A stretch of 64,000 nt of DNA from Castor canadensis (Eukaryota; Chordata; Mammalia; Rodentia; Castoridae), in contig NC_133401.1 in NCBI RefSeq assembly GCF_047511655.1, forward strand, positions 12,804,001-12,868,000, given 5' to 3'. Positions 10,691 to 22,070 of the stretch are shown piece after piece. Under the pieces are notes generated by a model, which saw only the letters and a program-made list of their open reading frames with translations, was not told the DNA's origin and ran no database searches. Within the stretch, counting starts at the first letter, position 1. Each line of letters starts with the position of its first letter. The position numbers were made by a program, and so were the translations under genes.

Positions 10691-11489
10691 ATACCATTCA
10701 ATTTGTCAAGGCATATTGCTGCAGGTATACCTTTGAAAAGTACCTGTGACCGTTAGTGTGAGGCAGACTGTGACACTCAGTCAACCTATCAAGAATATTT
10801 GACTCCCAGAGTCTACCTAGAGAAAAATGCACTATGGAATATGAATTGAAACATTCATGGTCCCAGAATTAATCAGCATACCTTGCCCCATCTACCTTAA
10901 TGCCTAGTGTGGAAGAAGCAAGTCAGGTATTCAGTATGTGACAGAACTTGGAGCTCTAGAAGGCAGAGAAGTTGCTGAAAACAATAGAGCTTGTGGCTGT
11001 GGCAAATGTGATAGGATCTTCAAAATACTTACTACCTCTGCTTACAATACTTCTCCCTACAGCTAGATTATACTTCCTCAACTTTACAGATGTCCAGCTT
11101 GGCTTTATGACCTGCTTCAGCTAATCAAGGCAACCAAAAGTGTTAAGTGTCATGGTAAGAAGAGCTGTCAATCACTGCATGGACCACCACCATCCATCTT
11201 TTTCATCTGCCATAACACTAACAAATCCCTCATTGGGCTAGAATCCCCAAATGAAAGAGACTTGCAGCAGAGTCTTGAGCTAACTTTCCATAAACTTGAA
11301 TATAATCAAGAAATACACCATTATTATTGTAAGCAGTGAAGAGTTTGTAATTATTACTGAGGCATAACTTGTACAAGCTGACTGAAATATGTAGATGATG
11401 AAATGAAAAAGAAAATGTCATGAAGGCCTTCACCTTCTGGCAATGAGATTCAGTGATATTCAATTCTTATCTTTCTTTGTGTTTTCCAT

Positions 11490-11490
<1 letters not shown>
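10691..11490. other. Unassigned sequence
   Basis: Unique-looking DNA; I see no coding frame of note and no repeat. Confidence 0.3.

Positions 11491-11491
<1 letters not shown>

Positions 11492-11548
<57 letters not shown>
11492..11548 (+). repeat. (TC)n microsatellite
   Basis: About 28 uninterrupted TC/CT dinucleotides. Confidence 0.95.
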
Positions 11549-11551
<3 letters not shown>

Positions 11552-11747
11552 ATTATTTTTGCCTGTATTTTATTCCTCTGTTTTTCTTCCTGTGAATGTC
11601 TACATTTGTGGCTCTATCTCTAAACTCTAAGGCCAACATTGTCTTAGTTTTTTTCTTTCTGTTTCTATAATAGCAAAATTAATCTTTTTAGCTCAATAAT
11701 ATGGGTAATAATCACTTTAACTCATATTCAGTTGACCAAAGCAAATT

Positions 11748-12122
11748 AATCTGTATTAGCTTTACATTACTACAACCCAAACTTCTGACTTAGAAAGATA
11801 TAAGATTTAGCTTGTTCAAAGTTTTGGAGGTTCAAAATCACGGTGCCTATATTGGATCAGTTCCAGTGAGGGTGGCAGAGAGTAACACATAATGGTGGGA
11901 GTACATGAAGGAAAATGGCCGCATCTTAAGCCTGGAATCAGAGAGAGACACGCACAGCTAAAGTCTGACAATCCCTGTCAAACATATGCTCCCCATAACC
12001 TAAGGTTTTCCCATAAGGACCTATCTCCTAAAGCTCCCGTCATTCCAAATAGTGAGATGGTTCCAGCCTGGGGACCACACCTTTAGCACATGGACTTTTG
12101 GGGAACACCCAAACCATAACTA
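11748..12122 (-). mobile_element. MaLR-type LTR (THE1/MST-like), antisense, copy 2
   Basis: 'tattagctttacattactac', 'tcaaagttttggaggttcaaaatc', 'cctatctcctaaagctcc' and the terminal 'ggggaacacccaaaccataacta' match copies 1, 3 and 4. Confidence 0.6.
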
Positions 12123-12600
12123 ATGTCTGTGTGCAACTTCATAGTGAGACAGGAAGAACGATTTTGACGGATATCCGGGACAACAGGATGGAAATATGGG
12201 TGAATAATCTATGTGATTAGCACAAGCCCTGCACTGTCTCTAGGTAAAATTCTTGTCATAAAGCAGGAGTAACATCAGAACCATTTTCCCCACTCTCTCT
12301 CTGAGTATAGAGAGCATCAGCATTACTCTCCCTTTTCTATCACCTCTTTTTCACTGATGTGCAGTACTGGTGAGAATCAGGTTTGGTCTGTGACCAAGGA
12401 GTCTCTTTCAAAACTCATGTGGGAGAGGAAAAGGGCACTAGTCTACTTGGACACAAAAATAGCAAGGTCTCCTACAGTAGCTGGCATATTTAAGAACAAT
12501 TTCCTACTCACAGAACTACTCTTAAGTTTACAAATTCCTTGATTCACAAATGACCTTAGAGGTTACAATGTAAATAAAATCAGAGTTGAAAGGGAGTCAT
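12123..12600. other. Unassigned sequence
   Basis: No gene or repeat recognised. Confidence 0.3.
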
Positions 12601-13376
12601 TGCAACTGACATCACAGAAATCAATGTAGTACATATATAGGATGGAGTTTTACTCAGCTATAAGTAAACACAGCCATGTGGTTTGAAGGTAAATGGATGC
12701 AACTGGAGGACATAATGTTAAGTGAAGTAAGCCAGGCTCACAAACACAAAGGCTGCATGTTTTCTCTCATACGTGGAAGATAGATACAAAGATAAACACA
12801 TACACAAAAATAAGCATGATCATATACAAACTCAGATGTAGAACATGTTTGTAACAGTGGAACTACTCTGTGGAACTTGGGGTAAGAGGGAAAGGAAAAG
12901 AAAATGATAGAACATCAGTGATATTGCATAATATAAGATGTGAAGGTAGAGGATACAAGGATGTGTATTGAAAGCTGTTGAAAAATGGTGGATGGGAGGT
13001 AAAGTGGTAAGGGAGAGCAATGGAAGGTGTTGAACAGACCAAAGTATTGTATACCCAGAGTGGACACCCCTTTGAACATCAACTTAAATATTAATAATGA
13101 AAACCAGGACTGTAAAATAGGTACAGTGGGGAAGGGGGAGGGGGGCTGGTGAAGGCAGGAGATTAAGGTGATGGTATATGGCAGATGGACTTCATATATC
13201 TTTATGAAACAGAACCAAGAAACCTCTTGCAACTGCTTTAAGTGGGGTGGGGAAGGGGCTGAGGTGGAGAGATGATGGGGGCAGTGTAAATACACAACAT
13301 AAGTCTAATCAGAATTGTCACTATGAATCCCCCCTGTATAATGAATATATCATAATAAATTTTTTTTTAAATCAAA
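12600..13376 (+). mobile_element. 5'-truncated L1, 3' end of ORF2 plus 3' UTR, sense
   Basis: The end of ORF2 ('aaatggatgcaactggaggacataatgttaagtgaagtaagccaggc') runs into a G-rich 3' UTR and an A-rich tail near 13360. The 3' UTR is the same subfamily, in opposite orientation, as that of the full-length L1 at 32745-40411. Confidence 0.85.
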
Positions 13377-13436
13377 CAGCCTGACCTAAAAGGGGGCAAT
13401 AATATTAAACAGACACAGGCTTGAGCACACACAAAT

Positions 13437-14460
13437 ATCTAAAAGGCATATGAAAAAATGCCTGACATTTTTAGTCATCAGGGAAATGCAGGTCAAAGCC
13501 AGGCACACTATCTCATGCCTGTAGTTCCAGCTACTCAGAAGGCAGCGCAGTCAGGGGAAATAAATTAGCAAGACCCCACCTCAATTAATAAGCCAGACAT
13601 GGTGGTATGCACCTTCTTACTATAGGTAAGAAGACCATGGTCTGACACTGGCTCTGAGCAGAAACATGAGACAGTACCTGAAGAATAACTAAAGGACAAA
13701 AGCCTGGAAGGAGTGGCTTAAGCAGGAGAACACCTGCCTAGCAAATGTGAGGTCCTGAGTTCAAACCTCAGTACTGCCAAAGCCACAATGAGATGTCATA
13801 TCATCCCCATAAGAACAGCTATGATTAAAAAGACACAAGGTAATAAGTGTTGATGAGGATGTGGAGAAAAGGGATCCCTTGCATACTGTTGATAGGAAAA
13901 CAGTTAAAATTAAAAGTAGAACTACCATATTTCTAGCTAACCCATTCCTGGGTGTATACCCAAAGGAAATGAAATTGTTATGTTGAAGAGACATCTGAAC
14001 CCTGGTGCTTATTACAGCACTAGTCACAATACCCAAGAAATAGAAAGAACTTAAGTGCCTATTAGTTGACCAACAGATAAAGAAACTGTGGTATGTATAT
14101 GCAATGGAGTACTATTCTACTGTAAAAAAGTAAACCTTGTCATTGATGACAATGTGGGTGGAATTGGAGGACATTGTGTTCAGTGGCCTCACCTATATAT
14201 GGAATCTAAGAGTTGATCTCATAAACATTGAGAGTAGTGTGGTGGTTACCAGAGGCTGAGGAGACTAGAGGGGGGAGTGGTGGTCAAGTAGACGATTGAT
14301 CCATGGATAGCAAGTTACGATTACATAGGACAAAGAAGTTCTGTGTTCTATTGCACAGTAGGGTGCTTACAGATAACAATAAGGCACTGTGTGTTTCCAG
14401 AAGCTAGAAGAAAGGATTTTGAATGTTTTCTCTGTAAAGGAATGGCATATGTTTGAGGAG
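13437..14460 (+). mobile_element. L1 ORF2 3' region, sense, split by a SINE
   Basis: The L1 phrase 'gaaaaaatgcctgac...gtcatcagggaaatgcaggtcaaagc' stops at the SINE (13498) and resumes at 13780 with 'ccacaatgagatgtcatatcatcccc', continuing through 'gggtgtatacccaaaggaaatgaaa' to about 14460. CAAAGCCA occurs at both SINE edges. Confidence 0.8.
13498..13787 (+). repeat. Composite SINE (B1-like, B1-like, ID-like), sense
   Basis: Two 7SL-type arms ('tctcatgcctgtagttccagctactcagaaggc', then 'gccagacatggtggtatgcacc') are followed by an ID-like arm ('ggagtggcttaagcaggagaacacctgcctagcaaatgtgaggtcctgagttcaaacc'). It interrupts an L1, with the short duplication CAAAGCCA at both ends. Confidence 0.8.
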
Positions 14461-14479
14461 ATAAGTATGGATAACCTGA

Positions 14480-14905
14480 TTATTTTTGAGGTACTGGGGT
14501 TTGAACTCACAGTGCTTACTAGGCAAGTGCTCTATCACTAGGGCCATGTTCCCAGCCATTTTCTCTTTAGTTAATTTTCAGTTTTAGCTCAGGGCCAACC
14601 TTAGATAGTGATCCTCTTACCTAGGCATCCAGCATAACTGGGATTGGGGTATGTACCACTATGTCTGACTTGTTCTTTTGGTGGGGAGGGCAATACTGGG
14701 GTTTAAACTCAGGACTTAGCGCTTGCAAGGCAGATGCTCAACCACTGAGACACACTTCGAGTCTGCCTGGCTGTTTCTTTGAACTAGGATTTCACAAACT
14801 TTTTGGCTAGGCTCCCCTGAAACAATGATCTTCCCATCTTTGCTTCCTTGGTAGTTGGGATTACAGGGGTGACCATGGTACCAAGCCCTGTTTCACCTGA
14901 TTTGA
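14480..14905 (-). repeat. Composite SINEs, antisense
   Basis: Two ID-like antisense arms (14488-14560 and about 14690-14770) alternate with B1-like arms, the last ending 'gtagttgggattacaggggtgaccatgg'. Probably two overlapping or nested insertions. Confidence 0.65.
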
Positions 14906-15049
14906 ACATTACACAAGGTATACATACCTTGAAACATCATATGGTGCCTTATTTTCATGTTTTTATGAATTAGTTGAAATTAATTTAGTTTTGATTAAAA
15001 ACAACTCCAAAAAATAAATGTAAAACACATAAAGTTGTTTGTAGATCCT

Positions 15050-16130
15050 TGGGCATTTATGTAATCAAGCATTCACTGTTCTAAAAGTATTTTATTCTTC
15101 ACAAATCACTTTATTCACTTTATTCTTCACTAGTTTTTTGTTTTGTTTGTTTTTTGCAGTACTAGGGTTTGAACTCAGGACCTTGCACCTGCTGAACAGG
15201 TGCTCTCTCACTTAAACCACTCCAACACCACACATCACAAGTTCTTAAAACCATTATGTACCACCATGATTTTAGAAACAAAATTCTTCCAATTTCCAAG
15301 CCCTTGGAATTGCAGTCAACAAAGCACTTTACAACCTAAAATCACTTTATTAAGTCCAAAAGCCTTATGCTTTATAAATAAGCAATAGTATAATTCATGC
15401 AATCTTTGGACCTATGTTTAAAGTCATCCTATGGTTTGCAGAATATTTTAGAGCATACAAGATGTACCCATGCATTCAACAAATTCTACTATGGGATGGG
15501 CACTTGGCGGCAAAATGTGTTAAGAGTATTCAAAACCATCTCTGAGGTGGGTATGACTTTCAGAAGCGATACTGTTTGGAACCATTTTATAATTTAAAAA
15601 TCCCTTTGCCCTTGACAAATGTGCTACTAAGTATCTATGACTTTCTACACTGTGTAAAGAACTTAGCCTATTATAAGTAATTTTATTATTACAAAGCACA
15701 TGAGGCATTTATCTCTCACAATTCAGTAGTGTTTACAGTTTAAGAACATTTTATGAAGCAGTTCAACATAGATGAATCACACTGCACTAAAAAACCTATT
15801 GTCTTGAAAAATAGATGTTTACAGAGTATTCTACAGTACACAGAACTGCTGTTTACTGAACATTTTGTAGTTTTTAAAGAGAACTTTGGTGTTTACAAAG
15901 CACTTCAGAATTTATACTGATTCAAGATTGTACACAGGAATGAGCACCTTAAAAAAAATACCACTTTGTGGTCTACAAAGTATCTTGCAATTTGTAAACA
16001 ATTTTTCTGTTTGAAAATACTTTAAGTCCATTGTTGTAAAGTGATTTTCGGTTTTACAAAGTACATATTTTATTAATTCCTTTCTCACGTTCATAAGGAA
16101 GTTACCATTTACAAAGGGCTTCACTTTGTC
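15050..16130. repeat. Degenerate array of a TTTACAAAG-type motif
   Basis: Variants of GTTTACAAAGCACTTT recur irregularly: about 15085, 15105, 15317, 15690, 15733, 15817, 15890, 15970, 16055 and 16105, with one more at 16500. Spacing is mostly 30-80 bp and the copies differ greatly. One ID-like SINE interrupts it. No open frame. See findings. Confidence 0.5.
15130..15225 (-). repeat. ID-like SINE arm, antisense
   Basis: 'gcagtactagggtttgaactcagg' and 'cttgcacctgctgaacaggtgctctctcacttaaaccactcc' match the recurring tRNA-type arm. Confidence 0.75.
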
Positions 16131-16238
16131 CTACGTTAAAACAGAAAAACACTTGATGTTGGCTTAAACACTTCCCTTGCAGTCACAGGGAGTTCACAAA
16201 ACCCTCCAGTATTCACTTGACAAGTGTTTGTTGAATGC

Positions 16239-16253
16239 CCACCAGGGGGCAGC
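16239..16253 (+). promoter_or_regulatory. CTCF-like binding motif
   Basis: CCACCAGGGGGCAGC matches the core CTCF consensus (CCASNAGRKGGCRS) almost ideally. It lies just right of the TTTACAAAG array and outside any L1. Occupancy cannot be told from sequence. Confidence 0.6.
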
Positions 16254-16509
16254 AAGGTACAAAGGTTGGGTCTTGACAGTTAAGCCAATTAAGACACCCC
16301 TCTCTTAGTGGAAGTGACATCAAGTTCAGGACAAAACAAGATAACCACACACAGCGGTAAGTGCTAAGAAGAGCAAAATTAGACAATGTGACAGTACATG
16401 AATGGGAAGGGTGAAGGGACTTGTTCAGAGCAAAGATTTTCGGTCACCAACCATTGCAAAATACTTTTCCAAGCAAGAGATCTCCTAAAATTAGTTTTGT
16501 GTTTACAAA

Positions 16510-17370
16510 GTACTGAATATTTTTTAATTAGCATATATAAATTGTACAAAATAATGGCTTTCATAGTGACATTTTCATACATGCACCTAATGTATACTTT
16601 GATTATATTCACACACACCCCCATTGCCCTGATCTTCTTTCTTTTTCCTAAAAGTCCCCATTCTGTTTTTTTTAAATCAAATGTTTTTATTAGTATATGA
16701 CATATAGTTATATAGTACATGATAGCTTCACTGTGACATTTCCATATATACATATATTGTGCCCTGGTTTGGTTCTTTGCCTCCATATTCTCTCTTCCCT
16801 CTACCCCTTCTTAAAATGACTTCTGTAGGTTTCAGTGATCCATATTTATACATGTAAAGAACCATATTCACCCTCCTTTACACTCTTCATTTACCCTCCC
16901 CCTCTCACTAGTGTACTCCCCTTAACACGACCTGTTTTACATTCCTGCCCTGTTTAAGTGTCTGTTCATTTTTCAGTGGGGCTTTGCTTTGGTATTTTAC
17001 CTGTAAGTATATTGCACTTTAATTAGTCTGACCCCCACTATTACCCTTGCTTACCCTGTCCCCCTACCCTGTATTGCAACAGTTTTCTGCACATTTTGTT
17101 GAGTCTTGTTCCTACACAGATGTGATGTGTTTCACTTTTATATACTCTCTATCATTCTCTTCAACTTTTCCTCCTCCTTTAGTCTCCTCTAACAGTCCCA
17201 CTTTTATGTATATATGACAATGTCTGAATTTGTACTTGGATCTGTCTTTCCACATATGAGAGAAAACATGTGACCTTCGTCTTTCTGAGCCTGGCTAACT
17301 TCACTTAACAAGATGTTCTCCAGTTCCATCCATTTACCTGTGAACAACAAAGTTTCATTCTGCTTTCAGC
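16510..17370 (-). mobile_element. Two L1 3' ends, antisense
   Basis: An antisense L1 3' UTR start at about 16515 ('aattgtacaaaataatggctttcatagtgacattttc') is followed at about 16667 by a second one ('tttttttaaatcaaatgtttttattagtatatgac'). The second continues into the end of ORF2 ('cacatatgagagaaaacatgtgacc', 'gcctggctaacttcacttaac') and stops near 17370. Confidence 0.75.
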
Positions 17371-17554
17371 TTGAGAGCTGGGGTTGCAGTGTCAGGAGCC
17401 CTTCTCTAACTTTCCTCACAGAGGCATCCTCTCCTCCAACTCACCCATGCAGTTCCAGTGCTTGTCCCACATGAGGGGCACCAGCCCCAGGGGAACCCAC
17501 TCAGGGACCAGAGCCACCACTTCTCAGCAGGTTGGCCAGGGTCTTTGTCAGTTT

Positions 17555-17905
17555 CCCATCACTATCAATGAAATTGTGAGATAATTAAGTTGTACAAAGA
17601 AAAGGTTCATTTTAGCTCACATTTTGGAGATTCCCATCATTGCTTTGGACCTCTGATGGGCCTGCTACATGGTAGAGGTGGATAGCAAGTGGTCAGATAC
17701 CAATCTCATTTCATGAGCTGGGAAGCAAAGTGAAAGAGGTAGAGTCCTGGGCTTCACAATCTCCTTCAAAGACCCAAGGACCTCTCACCAGGCCCACCTC
17801 CTAAAGGTTCCACTCCCACCCCACCCCCCAAAAGCACTATCTTGGGACCAAGACTTTAGAACACAGGCCTGTGAGGGGACATTCAAAATCCAAACTATAG
17901 CATCC
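17555..17905 (-). mobile_element. MaLR-type LTR (THE1/MST-like), antisense, copy 3
   Basis: 'gttcattttagctcacattttggag', 'cacctcctaaaggttccactcc', 'gggaccaagactttagaacacaggcc' and the end 'caaactatagca' match the other three copies. The 180 bp to its left (17371-17554) is unassigned. Confidence 0.6.
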
Positions 17906-18139
17906 AGCCTGAGACCTGCAAGGTCAACTGTCCAGAGCTGTCCCTATTTCACTCCCATGAACCATCTCTGCTCTTGCCAGGGCCACATCTGTGTTTGGGA
18001 GGTAAAGGGACAGCCTAGGCCAAGGTTAGAGTTAAAGGAAACAATTTCACCAGCAAGAGCCAGAACTGAGGTAATCAGAGGTTAGGCCAGGACAGGTATG
18101 GAATGGAGGGTGGGGCTGGGAGTTGTAAGGAAGAAGAAC

Positions 18140-19345
18140 AGTCTGTTCAATTTGTAAGCTCATTAATTAATTGGATTATTTGTTCTTTGGGTGTTTAAGT
18201 TTTTTGAGTTTGTTAATATATTCTGCATATTAATTCCTTTTCAGATGAATAACTGGCAAAGGTTTTCTCTCATTTTGTGGCTACCTCTTCATTCTGGTAA
18301 TTGTTTCCTTTGATATGCAGAAGCTTTTTAATTGGATACAGTCTCTTGTCAATTCTTACTCTGACTTCTTGAGCTATGGATTCCTATTTAGAAAGTCATT
18401 TCCAGGGCCTATTTCTTGAAGTGGTTTCTCTGTGTTTTCCTATAGTAGTTTTAAAGTGTCAGATCTTACATTAAAGTCTTTGATCCAATATGAATTGATT
18501 TTTGTGGGAATCTATTTTCAGTCTTCTATATGTGAATATCCAGTTTCCCCAACACCATTTGTTAAAGAGACTGTCTTTTCTTCAATGTAAATTTTGGCAC
18601 CATTGGAAGATCAGATGGCTGTATCTGTGTAGGTTTATTTCTGGATCTTCTATTCTATTCCACTGAGATTCCATCACACCTCAGTCAGAATGGTTATCAT
18701 CAAGGAAACAAACATGAAATGCTGGTGACAATGCAGGGAAAAAGGAACCCTTATACACTGTTGGTGGGAATGTAATTTAGTGTAGCCACTGTGGAAATTG
18801 GTATGGAGGCTCCTCAAAAAACTAAAAATAAAACTACCACATGACCCTGTTGTATCACTCCTCGGCGTATATCTGAAGGAATGCAAGTCAGGATACAACA
18901 GGGACATCTCCACGTGGACCCAAATTTAAAGCAGCACTATTCACAATAGCCAAGCCAGGGAATCTGCCTAGGTGCCTATCACTGGGTGAATGGGTACATA
19001 AAATGTATCATTCAGTCATAAAGAAGAATGAAATCATATCATTTGCAGGAAAATGGATGTAACTAGAGACCATCAAGTTAAGTGAAATAAGGCAGACTGA
19101 GAAAGACAAATATTACATGTTTCCTCTCATATGCACAACCTAGAGCTAAAAATACATATATATCATGATTAAAAAAGTGGGACTACTTAGGGAGAAAGCA
19201 GTGGGAGGAGGAAGGGGGAAAAGAGAAGGTGATGAAGGACGAATCAGGGGGCATGAGAAAGAATAACAGAGGGGGTGAATGACCAGAGTGCATTACTGAA
19301 ATATCACAGTGAAACCCCTTTGTAGAATTAAAATATGCTAATAAC
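18140..19345 (+). mobile_element. L1 3' end with inverted 5' half (twin-priming pattern)
   Basis: 18140-18660 is antisense ORF2 ('ttctttgggtgtttaagttttttgag', 'gcagaagctttttaattgga'). 18661-19345 is sense ORF2 end plus 3' UTR ('cacctcagtcagaatggttatcatc', 'ggtgggaatgtaatttagtgtagcc'), ending in an A-rich/GAA tail. The inverted part ends about 120 bp upstream of where the sense part begins in the normal L1 order, as expected for one insertion with a 5' inversion. A clear target-site duplication was not found. Confidence 0.65.
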
Positions 19346-19402
19346 AAAAAGAAAGGAAGGAGAAGGTGAAGAAGAAGGAGGAGGAGGACGAAGAGGAAGA
19401 GC
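19346..19402 (+). repeat. GAA/GGA-rich L1 tail
   Basis: A purine-only stretch that extends the A-rich tail of the preceding L1. Confidence 0.8.
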
Positions 19403-19424
19403 CAATCAAAGGCTTCACCCTTGC

Positions 19425-19792
19425 TGTGTTAGCATTGTTTTTACAAATAAGAGATCAATCAACTTTAAGAGGAAAGGTTTATTCTGGCTCACAGTTTTGG
19501 AGCTTTCAGTCCAGGATAGATTGATAGGATCAATAGCTTTGGGGCCTGTAGTGAGTTACCACATAATGGCAGAGGAATGTAGAGTGAAGAAAACTGCTCA
19601 CTTCACAGATTGGAAGCAAAAAAGAGGAAGAAGAGCCTGGGGTCCCTTCCAGGGACCACTCCTAATGACCTGAAACCTCCCACTAATCCCTACCTCTTAA
19701 AATTTCTCCCACCATCCAATATCACTCAGCTGGGGACCAAGCCTTTCACACATTAACCTTTGGGGGATACTCAATCCAAACTATAGTACCTG
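19425..19792 (-). mobile_element. MaLR-type LTR (THE1/MST-like), antisense, copy 4
   Basis: The best-kept copy: 'aggtttattctggctcacagttttggag', 'cacataatggcagagg', 'ctacctcttaaaatttctccc', 'ggggaccaagcctttcacacattaacctttgggggatac' and the end 'caaactatagta'. Confidence 0.65.
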
Positions 19793-20164
19793 CCCACCTC
19801 TCCAGCCCCAACTCAGGTGAACCATCTCTCACCTGCAGTGTTGCAGCAGCCTGGAGTCTTCTAAATTAAGTTGTTGTTCAGTGATTATTTTTTGAGCGGG
19901 GGTTTTTTATTATTTTTCTTCTCCTTTTATTTGTTCTTCTCTCTTCTCTTATTATCATATTATTGTTGTACTGGGGATACATTGTGACATTTACAAAAGT
20001 TCTTACAATATATCATAGTTGAATTCACCCTCTCCATCATTCTTTATGAGATGCTTTTCAAGGAGTAAGGTCCCAGCAATAACTGAGATAGCCTGTGTCC
20101 CTATCCTCAAAGAATATGCAGTCCAGTAAGAGACAAACCTGTCCCTGAACAGTGACAGTAATGA
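19793..20164. other. Unassigned sequence
   Basis: No gene or repeat recognised. Confidence 0.3.
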
Positions 20165-20312
20165 GGAATGGAGAGGTGTAGGCAGCAGGTCAGGGACAGG
20201 CACCATTGGACAGGCCTGGGAGGCACAGGCAGAGGATGGGGGAGGGGATGGGGAGGTACAAGCAGAGGGTGGGGGGTGAATGGAGAGATGCAGGCAGAAG
20301 GTCAGGGATTGG
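20165..20312 (+). repeat. Degenerate G-rich minisatellite, about 4 units
   Basis: Variants of GGAGAGGTGCAGGCAGAAGG with trailing G-rich sequence recur near 20168, 20220, 20250 and 20282, with unit length about 33-40 bp. Confidence 0.7.
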
Positions 20313-20744
20313 TTGGAGAAATCGCAAGTGTTTTGATCAGGCATATCCTCTCTCTCCACCCCCCACCCTACTCTTTCCCTTCACCATTCTTTTCCTAAAC
20401 TATTGACCTTACCCTGGCTTGTCTCTGTGGAAACCCCAGTAAAGTCTGTTGCTTTTCCCTTTGCCCCTTTCTGCCTCCTGAACTACATTGGTGTTTCCCT
20501 GTGGCACTGTGCATATGCCACTTCTCTCATTTCATGGGGGAATTGCAAACAGTATTAAACTTCACTGGTATTCTCATTTTTGTGCCATCACATTCACACA
20601 TCACAATCTCTAGAAGCTTGTGAAGTTGATCTTGTTGTAGCCTTGAATGTGGCCCCATCATGCAAGGGCTAAGAATGGAGATTCCTCAGGGATGCACAAG
20701 TGTGAGTGACCAGCAGACCACAGTGCTGAAGAACAGGGGCCCAG
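20313..20744. other. Unassigned sequence
   Basis: No gene or repeat recognised. Confidence 0.3.
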
Positions 20745-20839
20745 CAGCCCTATGTCTGAGTTTAATTTATGACCCTGCCACTTTATATTTCTGTGAGTTT
20801 AAGTAAATTTTTAAGTTTTGTGCCTCACTTCCTCTACTT
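20745..20839 (+). repeat. MIR, left half, interrupted by the ERV
   Basis: 'agtttaatttatgaccctgccactttatatttctgtgagtttaag...ttttgtgcctcacttcctctactt' is the first part of a MIR. The second part follows the 3' LTR at 30998. Confidence 0.75.
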
Positions 20840-21287
20840 TGTTGGATCTGGGAATCCCAAGACAGAGAAATAAGTCAGTGCCCCCATCCCCCATGGGAGC
20901 ACTGTGGGCCCTACATCCTGAGAAGGAGACATATGGTCTCACAAATCTGCCACAGGGTTGATAAACAAGATGCTCTTAAGATTGTTTCACCCTGATGAGG
21001 AGCAAACAGGCCAGCTCACTGGGGATTATTATGAGAGCCCACACATGCAAATCCACAACCAATGGAAAGATCCCACCTAACTCTTACCCTAACCCAGAAT
21101 TAAAGCATCCATAAAAAGCTTCAATTTCCACTGCAGCAGAGAGCTATCAGTTTCCAGGCTCGACTGCACTACTTTAGCTGCAGCCTTTTCTAACCCTAAT
21201 AAATCTACCTGTGTGTGCACTCTTTGTGTCTTGTGAGCTTATTCCCAAGCCCAGCAAAGACAAGAACCCTTGGAGCAACCCCCAACA
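20840..21287 (+). repeat. ERV 5' LTR
   Basis: 448 bp, TG...CA. TATA-like ATAAAAAG at 21111-21118 and AATAAA at 21198-21203, followed by a TCTTTGTGTCTTGTG box. A hand alignment with the 3' LTR gives about 46 differences. The first ~130 bp are much better kept (4 differences) than the middle. Confidence 0.92.
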
Positions 21288-21738
21288 TTTGTGGCAACCC
21301 CAAAAAACAAAGGTTGGTACTGTAAGCGCCTAATCAGTGGGAGTCTGCTCAGGTCGCAGCCATAAGCATCCTGTGCCCCCATAGATTCCCTCATCAGACT
21401 CCCTGCACGCTTCCCCTCTCTTCTCTCCTCTCTTCCCTTCACTATTGTAGGGATTTTCCCCAACCATAGGTTGCCTCCTCTCGGTCTGAGCTCACTAAGG
21501 CTCATCAGCAAACTCTGATACATCCCTCTTTGAAGTGCAACTCATCAAGCTTGCTCGGGGTTTATATAAGACTGCCTACTGCCATGTGAGTGGCTGAGAG
21601 AGATAACTAAAAGTTGGATCTTTTAGTTGGCTGATGGGCCAATCTTTCTGTTCTCACCAGAAATGGCAGACATACTTTTGTGACATATGGACCTACTCAC
21701 CTCCTCCTCCGTCCCACTATCTTATTCTCTATCTTATC
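21288..21738 (+). other. ERV leader (primer-binding site region)
   Basis: Starts right after the LTR CA with TTTGTGGCAACCCC, the expected place of the tRNA primer-binding site. I could not match it securely to a tRNA 3' end. The packaging/leader region follows, then the nested solo LTR. Confidence 0.6.
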
Positions 21739-21921
21739 TGTTGGCAATAAGAAAGAGACAGAAATAATGAAGATCCAGAAGGTAAGACAAAGGGTCATGG
21801 TCCTGCCTCAAGTCTAGCTTGAATACTCCTTCTGCCCCAACCTCCAATCAGCATGAACCATAAGATCCTAACCAATCAATCAGATCATGCTGAGTCTCAC
21901 TGAGGGGTATTTAAGCCCCTG

Positions 21922-21973
<52 letters not shown>

Positions 21974-22070
21974 CTCTCTGCTCTCTCCCTCTCCCACCCA
22001 GCAATAAAGAATCTCTTGGCCAGATCACTCCTCTTCACGTGGTCACTTTTGGGGCCTATATTTCCTTACA
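21739..22070 (+). mobile_element. Nested solo LTR of a different ERV family
   Basis: 332 bp starting TGTTGGC and ending TTACA, bounded on both sides by TTATC (21734-21738 and 22071-22075), a 5-bp target-site duplication. Contains TATTTAAG near 21907 and AATAAAG at 22003. A (TC)n tract lies between them, inside the presumed R region. No evident similarity to the host ERV LTR. Confidence 0.8.
21926..21971 (+). repeat. (CT)n microsatellite inside the solo LTR
   Basis: About 23 CT dinucleotides between the TATA-like box and the polyadenylation signal of the nested LTR. Confidence 0.95.
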
